Source: Streptococcus suis (GTDB lineage: Bacteria; Bacillota; Bacilli; Lactobacillales; Streptococcaceae). From it: 34,017 nucleotides of DNA. Position 1 is the first letter of the stretch. Every line of letters begins with the position of its first letter. Shown one piece after another: positions 1 to 6,313 of this stretch. Below the pieces are notes generated by a model that was not told the DNA's origin, searched no databases, and saw only the letters and a program-made list of their open reading frames with translations. The stretch lies in the NCBI RefSeq assembly GCF_019794555.1, contig NZ_JAIMEP010000019.1:1603-35619 (forward strand), given 5' to 3'. The position numbers and the translations under genes were made by a program.

Positions 1-12
1 ATTTAATATTTT

Positions 13-93
13 GGAGAGATAGCGAAGAGGCTAAACGCGGCGGACTGTAAATCCGCTCCTTCGGGTTCGGGGGTTCGAATCCCTCTCTCTCCA
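13..93 (+). tRNA. tRNA-Tyr (GTA)
   Basis: The acceptor arm GGAGAGA (13-19) pairs with TCTCTCC (86-92) and A93 is the discriminator. The anticodon loop reads CTGTAAA, giving anticodon GTA. The T-loop GGTTCGAATCC is canonical, and the long variable arm is typical of bacterial tRNA-Tyr. CCA is not encoded beyond the final A. It is the first of five tandem tRNA genes. Confidence 0.95.
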
Positions 94-100
94 TACCTTT

Positions 101-171
101 ACGGGCATAGTTTAAAGGTAGAACTAAGGTCTCCAAAACCTTCAGTGTGGGTTCAATTCCTACTGCCCGTG
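101..171 (+). tRNA. tRNA-Trp (CCA)
   Basis: The acceptor strands ACGGGCA (101-107) and TGCCCGT (164-170) pair fully, with discriminator G171. The anticodon loop CTCCAAA gives anticodon CCA. The T-arm carries GGTTCAATTCC. Seven bases separate it from tRNA-Tyr, so they are probably co-transcribed. Confidence 0.95.
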
Positions 172-177
172 TTCTAT

Positions 178-251
178 GGCGGGTGTGGTGAAGTGGTTAA
201 CACATCAGATTGTGGCTCTGACATTCGGGGGTTCGATTCCCCTCACTCGCC
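178..251 (+). tRNA. tRNA-His (GTG)
   Basis: GCGGGTG (179-185) pairs with CACTCGC (244-250), including one G-T pair. The extra G at 178 faces C251, the G-1 identity element specific to tRNA-His. The anticodon is GTG in loop TTGTGGC. Confidence 0.94.
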
Positions 252-262
252 TATTTTAATAT

Positions 263-334
263 TGGGGTATCGCCAAGCGGTAAGGCAAGGGACTTTGACT
301 CCCTCATGCGTTGGTTCGAATCCAGCTACCCCAG
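263..334 (+). tRNA. tRNA-Gln (TTG)
   Basis: TGGGGTA (263-269) pairs with TACCCCA (327-333), discriminator G334. The anticodon loop CTTTGAC gives anticodon TTG. The T-loop GGTTCGAATCC is canonical. Confidence 0.94.
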
Positions 335-345
335 TTTAACTATAT

Positions 346-429
346 GCCGGCGTGGCGGAATTGGCAGACGCGCTGGACTCAAAATCCAGTGTCCGCAAGG
401 ACGTGCCGGTTCGACCCCGGCCGCCGGTA
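346..429 (+). tRNA. tRNA-Leu (CAA), integration target
   Basis: GCCGGCG (346-352) pairs with CGCCGGT (422-428), discriminator A429. The anticodon loop CTCAAAA gives anticodon CAA, and the long variable arm marks a class II tRNA. Its last 12 bases (418-429) lie inside a 53-base sequence repeated at 6314, so this gene is the attachment site of the downstream element. It stays intact because the repeat restores its 3' end. Confidence 0.95.
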
Positions 430-470
430 TAGTTTATAGCGAAGAAACGTTGATTTATCAGCGTTTCTTT
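418..470 (+). repeat. att repeat, copy at tRNA-Leu (attL)
   Basis: This 53-base segment matches 6314-6366 with three substitutions (439, 440 and 447). The first 21 bases (418-438) are identical and include the tRNA 3' end, so strand exchange probably took place in that part. The rest is the tRNA terminator. The two copies are 5896 bp apart. Confidence 0.9.
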
Positions 471-478
471 GTTTTTTG
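444..478 (+). terminator. rho-independent terminator of the tRNA cluster
   Basis: GAAACG (444-449) pairs with CGTTTC (462-467). The inner TGA/TCA pairs extend the stem through a T-G pair, and a T-rich tail follows. It lies inside the att repeat, so a near copy with one G-T pair exists at 6340-6370. Confidence 0.8.
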
Positions 479-482
479 TTCG

Positions 483-495
483 AAATTTGTACAAA
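483..495 (+). repeat. candidate integrase arm site, left
   Basis: AAATTTGTACAAA lies just inside the left att copy. Its first ten bases recur in the same orientation just inside the right end (6209-6218). TTTGTACAAA within it is a palindrome. Position near both ends suggests arm-type recombinase sites; this is inference only. Confidence 0.3.
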
Positions 496-506
496 GTTTT
501 ATAACT

Positions 507-1637
507 TTAACTAGTCTTTAGTTTAAGCAGGGCTTGTCGAACCTTATTATTCTCTAGTTCTGCCTTTTCTTTAATAAGGTGTCCGTATGTTTCTGTGATT
601 TGTTTAATATCTTTGTGTCCCATGTTTTTTGCAATTGCCCAAATATCAATATCTTCTGACAAGAGAATTGAAGCATAAGTATGCCTATTTCCTGTACATG
701 TCATATTATGGGGAAATATATTCAAATGCTCTAAAATACTTTGTAGATGTTTATTACAAGCTTTGTTAGAGGGGATTCCATGTATTATGTTTACAAATAG
801 CATTTTATCTGGATTTGAAAGTATATATTGGTGTTGTTGCTTTTGAATTCGATAAAGTATTTTGATTGTGTCATCATCTATCGGAATATATCTAATAGAT
901 TCAGGTGTTTTTGCTTTAGTCCACTTTTGATTAACAGAATCGTATCGTCTATAAGTATAGATTTCTTTGGTTTCCCAGATGATACAATCCCAAGTAAGCC
1001 CAAGAACTTCTCCAAATCGTAAGCCTGTTTTAAGTTGGATATAGAGTAGATAAGGAATGACACTTTCTTTATAATCAGCTTTTTTGAATAGATAATCAAG
1101 TAGTTTAATATAGTCAGATTTTCTATTGATATATCTTTCTTCTTTTGTTTTTTGAGGAGGTTTTCCTGTAATATTAACACCAGTTGTAAAATCGTGAAAA
1201 TCTATTTTATCCTGTCTTGCGAAATCTAATATTTTTTTGACCTCACTATTTAGTCTAGACACATTATCTCTGCAGTTTGTTTTAGCGTAGTTGTTAATGA
1301 GTTCTTGATATTGACTTGATTTAATATTTCTGAGGGGTGTATCGTTGAAATATTCTTCGATGAGTTTTCCGCGTTTCAGATGTTTATTTAATGTTGATTG
1401 CATTTTACCTTGGGGAACAATATGTAATTCGTACCATTTTTTCCAAAGTTGGTATAGCGTGATACTTTTATCGATATTTAATCCATTGATGAGTTTGCTT
1501 TCTAAAGGCATTGCTTCTTGTTTTGCTTCGGTTTTTGTTTTAAAACCTCCTTTTGATGCGAGTTGCTTTCCAGTTTTATCGAAAATGCGATAAGTCCATA
1601 GATTCTTCTTGCCTCTTTGGCTGTAGGAAATTGACAT
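507..1637 (-). CDS. int: tyrosine recombinase / phage-type integrase
   Basis: This 376-residue protein would integrate and excise the element at tRNA-Leu. An AP2-like arm-binding N-terminus (about residues 1-50) and a SAM-like core-binding domain (about 60-150) precede the catalytic domain. Visible catalytic residues are R207 (TGLRFGEVLGL), a lysine near 241-243, R318 (GNRHTYAS), H341 (MGHKD) and Y351 (TETYGHL). The residue three before R318, normally the histidine of HxxR, is Thr315 (codon ACA), so one catalytic position is substituted. Length is normal for the Tn916/phage integrase class. The gene is the leftmost of the element and points toward the tRNA gene, the usual arrangement. Confidence 0.93.
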   Translation of the reverse strand: MSISYSQRGKKNLWTYRIFDKTGKQLASKGGFKTKTEAKQEAMPLESKLINGLNIDKSITLYQLWKKWYELHIVPQGKMQSTLNKHLKRGKLIEEYFNDTPLRNIKSSQYQELINNYAKTNCRDNVSRLNSEVKKILDFARQDKIDFHDFTTGVNITGKPPQKTKEERYINRKSDYIKLLDYLFKKADYKESVIPYLLYIQLKTGLRFGEVLGLTWDCIIWETKEIYTYRRYDSVNQKWTKAKTPESIRYIPIDDDTIKILYRIQKQQHQYILSNPDKMLFVNIIHGIPSNKACNKHLQSILEHLNIFPHNMTCTGNRHTYASILLSEDIDIWAIAKNMGHKDIKQITETYGHLIKEKAELENNKVRQALLKLKTS

Positions 1638-1696
1638 TGATTACCTCTTTCTATAAAAAGGATAACCAAGATATTATCTCGGTTATCATACCACAT

Positions 1697-2029
1697 TTAT
1701 TTAAAAATGTCTTTGAAATTTTTTTCAAAATACTCTTTTGTCTTACTTGCAAGAAAGAAGTATCGTCCACCTTTATTTTGAGGATATTTAACAAAGCCGT
1801 TTGTATTTTTGTCAATATCTATTTGAGAGCGTATTTCAGGTTTGTAGAGGACGTTATCAAGTAGCCAAGGCCTAGATACTGAAAGCTGGCTCAATACATC
1901 AGACAAGGTCCAATACTGTCCCTTGTAAGCCTGTTCCTGTAATTTTTGATAATCTTTTTTGGCTACAATCAAGTGTGTGTCTGGTAGCTTGATAACGATA
2001 TTTTCAAGTTGTACAGTAATCGTATCCAT
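1697..2029 (-). CDS. DUF771-type protein, probable excisionase
   Basis: This 110-residue protein carries the pattern I recall for DUF771: an aromatic WTLSDV stretch, SRPWLLDNVLY (a winged-helix-like recognition region at about 53-63), then GFVKYPQNKGGRYFF. DUF771 proteins are common in streptococcal phages and integrated elements, often beside the integrase. The gene ends 59 bases before the integrase start and is co-oriented, the usual place of a recombination directionality factor. GGAG seven bases before the ATG supports this start. The excisionase role is inferred from position and size; a transcriptional regulator is the main alternative. Confidence 0.75.
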   Translation of the reverse strand: MDTITVQLENIVIKLPDTHLIVAKKDYQKLQEQAYKGQYWTLSDVLSQLSVSRPWLLDNVLYKPEIRSQIDIDKNTNGFVKYPQNKGGRYFFLASKTKEYFEKNFKDIFK

Positions 2030-2093
2030 AAGTATAACTCCAATCTTTACTATCTGTTGAAATTATGAGATACTTACAATAGAAACAACGATT

Positions 2094-3437
2094 CTATTGC
2101 TTGTTTCTCACAAACGAGTTACTACTTCTCTTCTCACTTTGGTCGGTAGAGGATTTAGAAGTAGTAGCTTTTTTGATTTTTTTCTGATGTACTGAGCGAA
2201 TGTCCGATAACAACCTTTTTGCTTGTTTTCGCAAATGCTCTTCATCTAAAGTCTTTCCTAAATTATAAGACTTTACTTTTTCATAGGCTTCTTTACACTT
2301 GTCGCCTTTGTCTTTTGTTGCTTTATAGTGATATAGTTCTGCTATAGTTTTACCATTTTTAGTCACTAGTTTTACAAAGAATGGAATACGTCGCATAAGT
2401 TGATGATACTCTTTCTTTTTCGGAAACCAAGCATCTGCCCATTCGATAAAGTCATCTGAGTTGGTCATAATAGTTAAGTCATTGATGATATGAGCGTCTT
2501 TGAAGCGAGAACTGAGTTGGGTCACAGCGTCTGGCTCTAAAATCTGGAATAGTTCACGAAAGGAAATTCCGCATGAGGCATCAAATTCATTGATAACAAT
2601 GGTCCTTTGTCCGTCGTACCCAGACCCTAAGTCTAACCGCTTCTTATTTGTTGAAGGTGCATGTTGTCCGTGTTCATCTCTTTCTTCAGCCAGAAATCTT
2701 GCAAGTGTCGTTTTCCCAGTTCCGCCAGAGCCCTCAATATAAAGACCGATGTGATTTCGATTTCCCTTACTCATTCGAATAAACTCTTTATCTATATACT
2801 CTTGACGGTTGATTTCAAACTGCTTTTTATATCGATTCCACAGTTGTTGAGCGTTTAGTCTATCAAATTCCTCAAATAACTTCTCCTTAGCTTGATTTAA
2901 TAAGAGACCTTGCTCACAAATTTGATAACTAATCTCTAAACAGCAATCTACCTCTTCTTGCTCAGACTTCTTTTTATCAGCTCTTTTAGATTTCCCGCAG
3001 ATATCTAATCTATAGTCACTATTTTTTGAACTGATTATCTCTGAAATCTCATATTGATACTTTCCTTCGTTAATATCTTTTTCATTTCTATGAGTTAAGT
3101 AACGACAGACTTTTGCTTTATCTTTAACCACTTGAAGATTCTTCTCGCGACTAATCTCTAGTGTTTTGTAAAGTGAACTATAAAATCGGCTGTTTTTAAA
3201 TTCGAAGTAAATGTGTGCATGAAGGGACTTCAGCTCACCATTTTCGTCTAAATCTTTATCATGGAAAATGATGTAAAACTTATCTCCGTCATGTGTGCAA
3301 AGCGTTTTTACTAACCTGATAATTTTTTCTCGAAAGACTTCTTCGGTTAGGTCGGGGTCAGCATTTTTTTGATAAGCATAAGAAACTTGAGCGATGTATC
3401 TTCGTGTCTTCACTTCAGACAAATCTTTTTTTGCCAT
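2094..3437 (-). CDS. rep: rolling-circle Rep: HUH endonuclease fused to P-loop (SF3-like) helicase
   Basis: This 447-residue replication initiator has two domains. The N-terminal HUH nickase shows motif I FHDKD (58-62), metal-binding HAH in LHAHIYF (His73, His75) and a catalytic tyrosine in CRYLTH (Tyr113), close to the RYLTH motif of pMV158 RepB. A linker rich in charged residues follows. The C-terminal domain has Walker A GSGGTGKT (236-243), Walker B VINEFD (281-286) and LTIMTNSDD (321-329), whose Asn326 fits SF3 motif C. This fusion is the hallmark of CRESS-DNA virus Reps and pCRESS plasmids, and is unlike single-domain pMV158 Reps. The ATG at 3437 is preferred because GGAG lies seven bases upstream; an in-frame TTG at 3461 precedes that site. 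The gene ends 65 bases before the DUF771 gene. Confidence 0.88.
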   Translation of the reverse strand: MAKKDLSEVKTRRYIAQVSYAYQKNADPDLTEEVFREKIIRLVKTLCTHDGDKFYIIFHDKDLDENGELKSLHAHIYFEFKNSRFYSSLYKTLEISREKNLQVVKDKAKVCRYLTHRNEKDINEGKYQYEISEIISSKNSDYRLDICGKSKRADKKKSEQEEVDCCLEISYQICEQGLLLNQAKEKLFEEFDRLNAQQLWNRYKKQFEINRQEYIDKEFIRMSKGNRNHIGLYIEGSGGTGKTTLARFLAEERDEHGQHAPSTNKKRLDLGSGYDGQRTIVINEFDASCGISFRELFQILEPDAVTQLSSRFKDAHIINDLTIMTNSDDFIEWADAWFPKKKEYHQLMRRIPFFVKLVTKNGKTIAELYHYKATKDKGDKCKEAYEKVKSYNLGKTLDEEHLRKQAKRLLSDIRSVHQKKIKKATTSKSSTDQSEKRSSNSFVRNKQ

Positions 3438-3452
3438 GCATTTTCTCCTTTT

Positions 3453-3597
3453 TTGACACAAAAGTTAGAGATTGTGCTGTGAATTTCACAGCTAGGTATA
3501 TCGTTTGAGGCATTGATCAATCTGCATAAGACGGAGGTTTTTTATGCAGATTAATATACCTTCACAAATTTATTTTTGACACAACACAGTTGTGAAG
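3453..3597. other. inverted-repeat cluster upstream of rep, candidate double-strand origin
   Basis: Four dyads are packed in 145 bases. They are CTGTGAA/TTCACAG (3477-3491), an 11-bp stem AATCTGCATAA/TTATGCAGATT (3519-3529 with 3542-3552) whose 12-base loop holds CCTCCGTC on the minus strand, an outer AGGTATAT/ATATACCT pair (3494-3501 with 3554-3561), and CTTCACAA/TTGTGAAG (3560-3567 with 3590-3597). TTGACACAA occurs at both ends (about 3453 and 3576). Location next to rep and the stem-loop geometry fit a rolling-circle nick site with Rep-binding repeats. It also lies just upstream of rep, so it may hold its promoter. Confidence 0.5.
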
Positions 3598-3873
3598 TTA
3601 CTTGCCGTCTTTTTCAAAAATGCGAGCTGTATTTTTGAATTGTTTAGCTGTCATGACGATATCGTCAGCTATTCGATTAGAAATCGTAGCGATAGCTTGG
3701 TCTGTCGGATTTCCGTCAGTCATATAAATAATCATATGAGCAAGTTCAGCTATCATTTTTGTGTAGTTTTTCTGATGAGATTTTAGAAATTCAGCACGTT
3801 TTTTGAATCGTGCTTCACGCTCTATTTTTTCACTTTGTAGCTGATGAAATGTTTTGTTTTCCATGTTATCCAA
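3598..3873 (-). CDS. hypothetical protein of the element, 91 aa
   Basis: I do not recognise a family. The protein is small, charged and probably helical. Its N-terminal 40 residues are rich in Lys, Arg and Glu (SEKIEREARFKKRAEF), followed by a mixed helix with MIAELAHMIIYM and a Lys-rich end. No signal peptide or clear membrane segment is visible. Its start overlaps the end of the upstream 106-aa gene by eight bases, so the two are probably translated together. Lying between that gene and rep suggests a role in replication or its control; this is inference. Confidence 0.6.
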   Translation of the reverse strand: MDNMENKTFHQLQSEKIEREARFKKRAEFLKSHQKNYTKMIAELAHMIIYMTDGNPTDQAIATISNRIADDIVMTAKQFKNTARIFEKDGK

Positions 3874-4186
3874 CCTTTCTGATGTTGTCTGCAGTGAGAG
3901 AAAGTTTCAGTTGTACAAATGTTGAATCTTCGCGACTTGTACCATAAACCTTTCCTTCAAGGTTTTGAAATTCTACATCATCAAAAACTTTTAAAGTGTT
4001 TAGGACAGACAGTTTCTCAGCGAGTTGATCGATAACAACAGTATGTTCGTTGCCGGAACTATCGAAAATGATTATAGAAGTTCCGACAATTTCATTTGTA
4101 TTAAATTGTTTCTTATTTCGAAACTCTTTGAATTTAAAGACGCTTCCGATAGTCTCTTGGATGTTAACGACGATATTTAAAGCCAT
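3866..4186 (-). CDS. hypothetical protein of the element, 106 aa
   Basis: Family not recognised with confidence. The sequence looks beta-rich: alternating hydrophobic strands (IVVNIQ, TSIIIFD, HTVVID, VEFQNLEGKVYG) with a closing STFVQLKLSLTADNI. In size, start and position ahead of a rolling-circle initiator it recalls YdcP/DUF961 accessory proteins such as HelP of ICEBs1, which has an OB-type fold, but the match is only impressionistic. AAGGAG lies about eight bases upstream of the ATG. It is the first gene of the leftward run 106 aa, 91 aa, rep, DUF771, int. Confidence 0.6.
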   Translation of the reverse strand: MALNIVVNIQETIGSVFKFKEFRNKKQFNTNEIVGTSIIIFDSSGNEHTVVIDQLAEKLSVLNTLKVFDDVEFQNLEGKVYGTSREDSTFVQLKLSLTADNIRKVG

Positions 4187-4236
4187 ATTATAGCTCTCCT
4201 TATAGTTTATTAGACAAAATCAAAACTTTTGTTACT

Positions 4237-4253
4237 CAATAAGATTCTTATTG
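4237..4253. promoter_or_regulatory. perfect 17-base palindrome upstream of the element's leftward genes
   Basis: CAATAAGA and TCTTATTG flank a single central T, 51 bases before the start of the 106-aa gene. The symmetry suits a dimeric repressor, possibly the element's own HTH protein, but the operator near 5889 does not share the sequence. A very small hairpin is the alternative. Confidence 0.35.
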
Positions 4254-4320
4254 ACCTCCATCTGTTGCAGTGCTATAATGACTACAATCAACATAACATT
4301 AGTTATGATTGAGAAAGTTG

Positions 4321-4454
4321 GTAGGTTTCTTACGCGTTCATCTGTCGGAAACCTACTATTTTCTTTGTCTAAATTTATTATAACTCAATTTCAGCAGAAA
4401 AAAAGACCGAGGTTTTTACTCGGATTTCCTCCTTTCTGCACGTGCAAGCACGTG
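4321..4454. repeat. three hairpins in the non-coding stretch
   Basis: GTAGGTTTC/GAAACCTAC (4321-4329 with 4348-4356) forms a 9-bp stem with an 18-base loop. CCGAG/CTCGG (4407-4411 with 4419-4423) has a 7-base loop. CACGTG occurs twice (4439-4444 and 4449-4454) separated by CAAG. With the following long hairpin they fill most of the 4187-4950 stretch, where I see no convincing gene. Replication-origin or RNA structure is likely; which one is unknown. Confidence 0.5.
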
Positions 4455-4465
4455 GGAGCATTTCC

Positions 4466-4751
4466 CTATGTTAAAGGCTTAAATAGCCAGAAGTAGGGGA
4501 GTAATCTTATTCTATACGCCATTTAGCGACTAGCTCGAAATTCCTTTGTTATCATCTCCTCCTTAGCTCGTACGCTTGTTTCAACTAGACTGCGCCTGGG
4601 CTTGTCTACGTTTCTACAAGCTAACGCGTTCAGCTCTCGCTAATTCCTCCAATGACAACACGTAATTTCTTCGCATTACAGTCGCTTTTTAGCAATAGAA
4701 ATAAAGATTGACTCCCCTTACTTCTAGGGCTATTTTTCGGCTTTAACATAG
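4466..4751. other. 286-base imperfect hairpin, candidate single-strand origin
   Basis: The left arm (4466-4508, beginning CTATGTTAAAGG) matches the reverse complement of 4704-4751 with only short bulges. Pairing continues inward through ATTCTAT/ATAGAAAT to AGCGACT (4525-4531) with AGTCGCT (4680-4686). The interior holds smaller stems such as GCTTGT/ACAAGC near 4593-4622. Single-strand origins of rolling-circle plasmids are non-coding, strongly folded regions of about this size, so an sso is the best guess. A structured RNA is the alternative. Confidence 0.55.
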
Positions 4752-4918
4752 CTCAATACTGCACTGTTAGCTGGGTGGTTGAAGGTAGGAGACATTCACT
4801 TTAAGACCGTTTTTTTTAGCTGATTGATTATATATTCAGACACAGGCATAATATAGTATTCCCTTGATTAAGCGTCATAAAATTTTCAAGCAGTTTCAAT
4901 AGAAATGTTATGAGAGTA

Positions 4919-4946
4919 TTAGAAAAGCCCTGCATTTGCAAGGCTT
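4919..4946 (-). terminator. terminator of the lipoprotein gene
   Basis: On the minus strand AAGCCTTGC (4946-4938) pairs with GCAGGGCTT (4933-4925) around a four-base loop and is followed by TTTTCT. It lies four bases beyond the lipoprotein stop codon. Confidence 0.8.
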
Positions 4947-4950
4947 AGTT

Positions 4951-5760
4951 TTAATCTTTCATCATATTGTAGTATTCAACGATTTCTTCATCCGTAATGT
5001 AGGCTTCTTTAGGGTAATCATTAAACACTAGGCGAGTTTCGGTGAAAATATTGCTGTAGTTAGACATGGCGTTCATACCAAGTTGTCCTTGGTCGTTATT
5101 TGGGTAAACTAGGCGGCTTTCGCTATCAACATCCATCAATTTGTATTTTGAATCCATTTCAGCGTTTGCATAATCTTGTTTACCGCTAATACGGTCTGCT
5201 TCGTAATAAGGCATTAAAATGTTTAGAGTAACGGTTTCCCCTGATTTGATAGTTTCCATGAATTGTACAGACATGATAGTTTCGGCAGGTTTGATGCCAG
5301 TTCTTTCCATAAAATAACCTTTTATGGTGAAACCTGAACGCAATTCGTTATTATCTGTATTATTGTCATTGGTACCAATAATATCTTCACTGTAATTATT
5401 TGTCACCTTAACTTCAAGTCGTTTAGTATCATGATTATACTCACCAATCTCTACTTTTAATTTTGTTAATCGAGGGTCTACATCCTCTGAAGTAAGATAA
5501 AGTTGTTCACCTTTTTTCGTAGCTTCTTCTTGAAGCTTTTCATTTTGTGACCTCATACCGCTGTCATAGTAATTATCACGATAACTGTTGATTCTGTCTT
5601 TATTATTTTTAATAAAGTTTTCAATGCTATCAACATTCGATGTTTGCTCTGTTGTAGGTGAGCTTTTTTCATTTATGGAACTGCTGTTGTTTGAGCAGGC
5701 GATTAGCATGGTAGATGTGGCAAGTAATGCCAAGTTAGTTAATATCGTTTTTGATTTCAT
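4951..5760 (-). CDS. cargo lipoprotein of the element
   Basis: This 269-residue protein begins with a basic n-region, a hydrophobic stretch and lipobox LIAC (Cys22), so it should be lipidated and anchored outside the membrane. A Ser/Thr/Asn-rich linker follows (23-45). The mature part has an alternating pattern that looks like a beta-sandwich (TKLKVEIGEYN, KRLEVKVTNNY, GETVTLNILMPYY), then an acidic C-terminus. I do not recognise a family. AGGAG before the ATG supports the start. It has its own promoter and terminator and is not needed for replication or integration, so it is probably cargo acting at the host surface. Confidence 0.8.
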   Translation of the reverse strand: MKSKTILTNLALLATSTMLIACSNNSSSINEKSSPTTEQTSNVDSIENFIKNNKDRINSYRDNYYDSGMRSQNEKLQEEATKKGEQLYLTSEDVDPRLTKLKVEIGEYNHDTKRLEVKVTNNYSEDIIGTNDNNTDNNELRSGFTIKGYFMERTGIKPAETIMSVQFMETIKSGETVTLNILMPYYEADRISGKQDYANAEMDSKYKLMDVDSESRLVYPNNDQGQLGMNAMSNYSNIFTETRLVFNDYPKEAYITDEEIVEYYNMMKD

Positions 5761-5860
5761 AATAATCTCCTTAGTTTTTTAACAGAAATTTTTGATGACC
5801 TGTGATTGCTAACAAACCTCTAATTAAAAAATTTGGCATCACACTTTTGTCATTATCACA

Positions 5861-5889
5861 ATTATACTCAATAAATTAAGTATAGTCAA
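5861..5889 (-). promoter_or_regulatory. promoter of the lipoprotein gene
   Basis: On the minus strand TTGACT (5889-5884), a 17-base spacer and TATAAT (5866-5861) make a near-consensus sigma-70 promoter. The leader is about 95 bases long. Confidence 0.8.
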
Positions 5890-5932
5890 TACGTTAAGCA
5901 TGATACGTTAGATACATAATATGAAAATTATG
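5889..5932. promoter_or_regulatory. candidate repressor operator between divergent genes
   Basis: ATACGTTA occurs twice in the same orientation (5889-5896 and 5903-5910), 14 bases apart and touching the lipoprotein -35. CATAAT/ATTATG (5915-5920 with 5927-5932) forms a dyad just before the HTH gene's ribosome-binding site. Binding here by the HTH protein could control both divergent genes. Confidence 0.45.
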
Positions 5933-5944
5933 TAGAGGTATCAG

Positions 5945-6151
5945 ATGATTTCGTATCAGCCGTTTTATGAAACGTTAAACAAAAAAGATAAGTCAGAGTA
6001 TTACTTGATAAAAATAGAGGGCATATCAGCAAATACTTTACATCGCATGAAAAAAGGAGAATCGATAACTACAAAAACAATAGATAAGCTATGTGAGATT
6101 TTGGAATGCAATGTCGAAGATATCATTCGTTATGAACTAACTGATAAATAA
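5945..6151 (+). CDS. small Cro/CI-type HTH regulator
   Basis: This 68-residue protein is a single helix-turn-helix domain of the Cro/CI class (HTH_26-like). GISANTLHRMKKGESITTKTI (about 28-48) contains the turn and recognition helix, and LCEILECNVEDIIRYE is the typical last helix. AGAGG lies upstream of the ATG. It is the only rightward gene of the element, divergent from the lipoprotein and followed by its own hairpin. Its likely job is repressor of element genes. Proteins this small usually bind as dimers. Confidence 0.85.
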   Translation: MISYQPFYETLNKKDKSEYYLIKIEGISANTLHRMKKGESITTKTIDKLCEILECNVEDIIRYELTDK

Positions 6152-6160
6152 TTTTAATGA

Positions 6161-6200
6161 AAAAACTCTTCATACTAGGGAATAGGAAGAGTTCTTATGA
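6161..6200 (+). terminator. hairpin after the HTH gene
   Basis: AACTCTTC (6164-6171) pairs with GAAGAGTT (6186-6193) around a 14-base loop. The tail is only weakly T-rich on the plus strand, while A-runs precede it, so it may work better for minus-strand transcripts. Confidence 0.5.
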
Positions 6201-6208
6201 TTTGTGCA

Positions 6209-6218
6209 AAATTTGTAC
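6209..6218 (+). repeat. candidate integrase arm site, right
   Basis: AAATTTGTAC repeats the sequence at 483-492 in the same orientation, about 96 bases inside the right att copy. The rest of 6194-6313 is AT-rich with no gene. Confidence 0.3.
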
Positions 6219-6313
6219 GAAAAACTGTTTTTTAATAGAATGTAATAAGTGATAATATCTTGATTTTATCCTATTTTTGTTATTTATTTTAACTTAGTTT
6301 AACGGCTGATTAT

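Noticed and set aside
878..1180. 100-aa minus-strand open frame inside the integrase
   Set aside because: It is a frame shadow of int, Lys/Ile/Leu-rich with no start signal; the integrase frame is intact.
4251..4496. 81-aa rightward open frame in the element's non-coding stretch
   Set aside because: It starts at a TTG without a ribosome-binding site, runs through the hairpin cluster, and its composition looks random.
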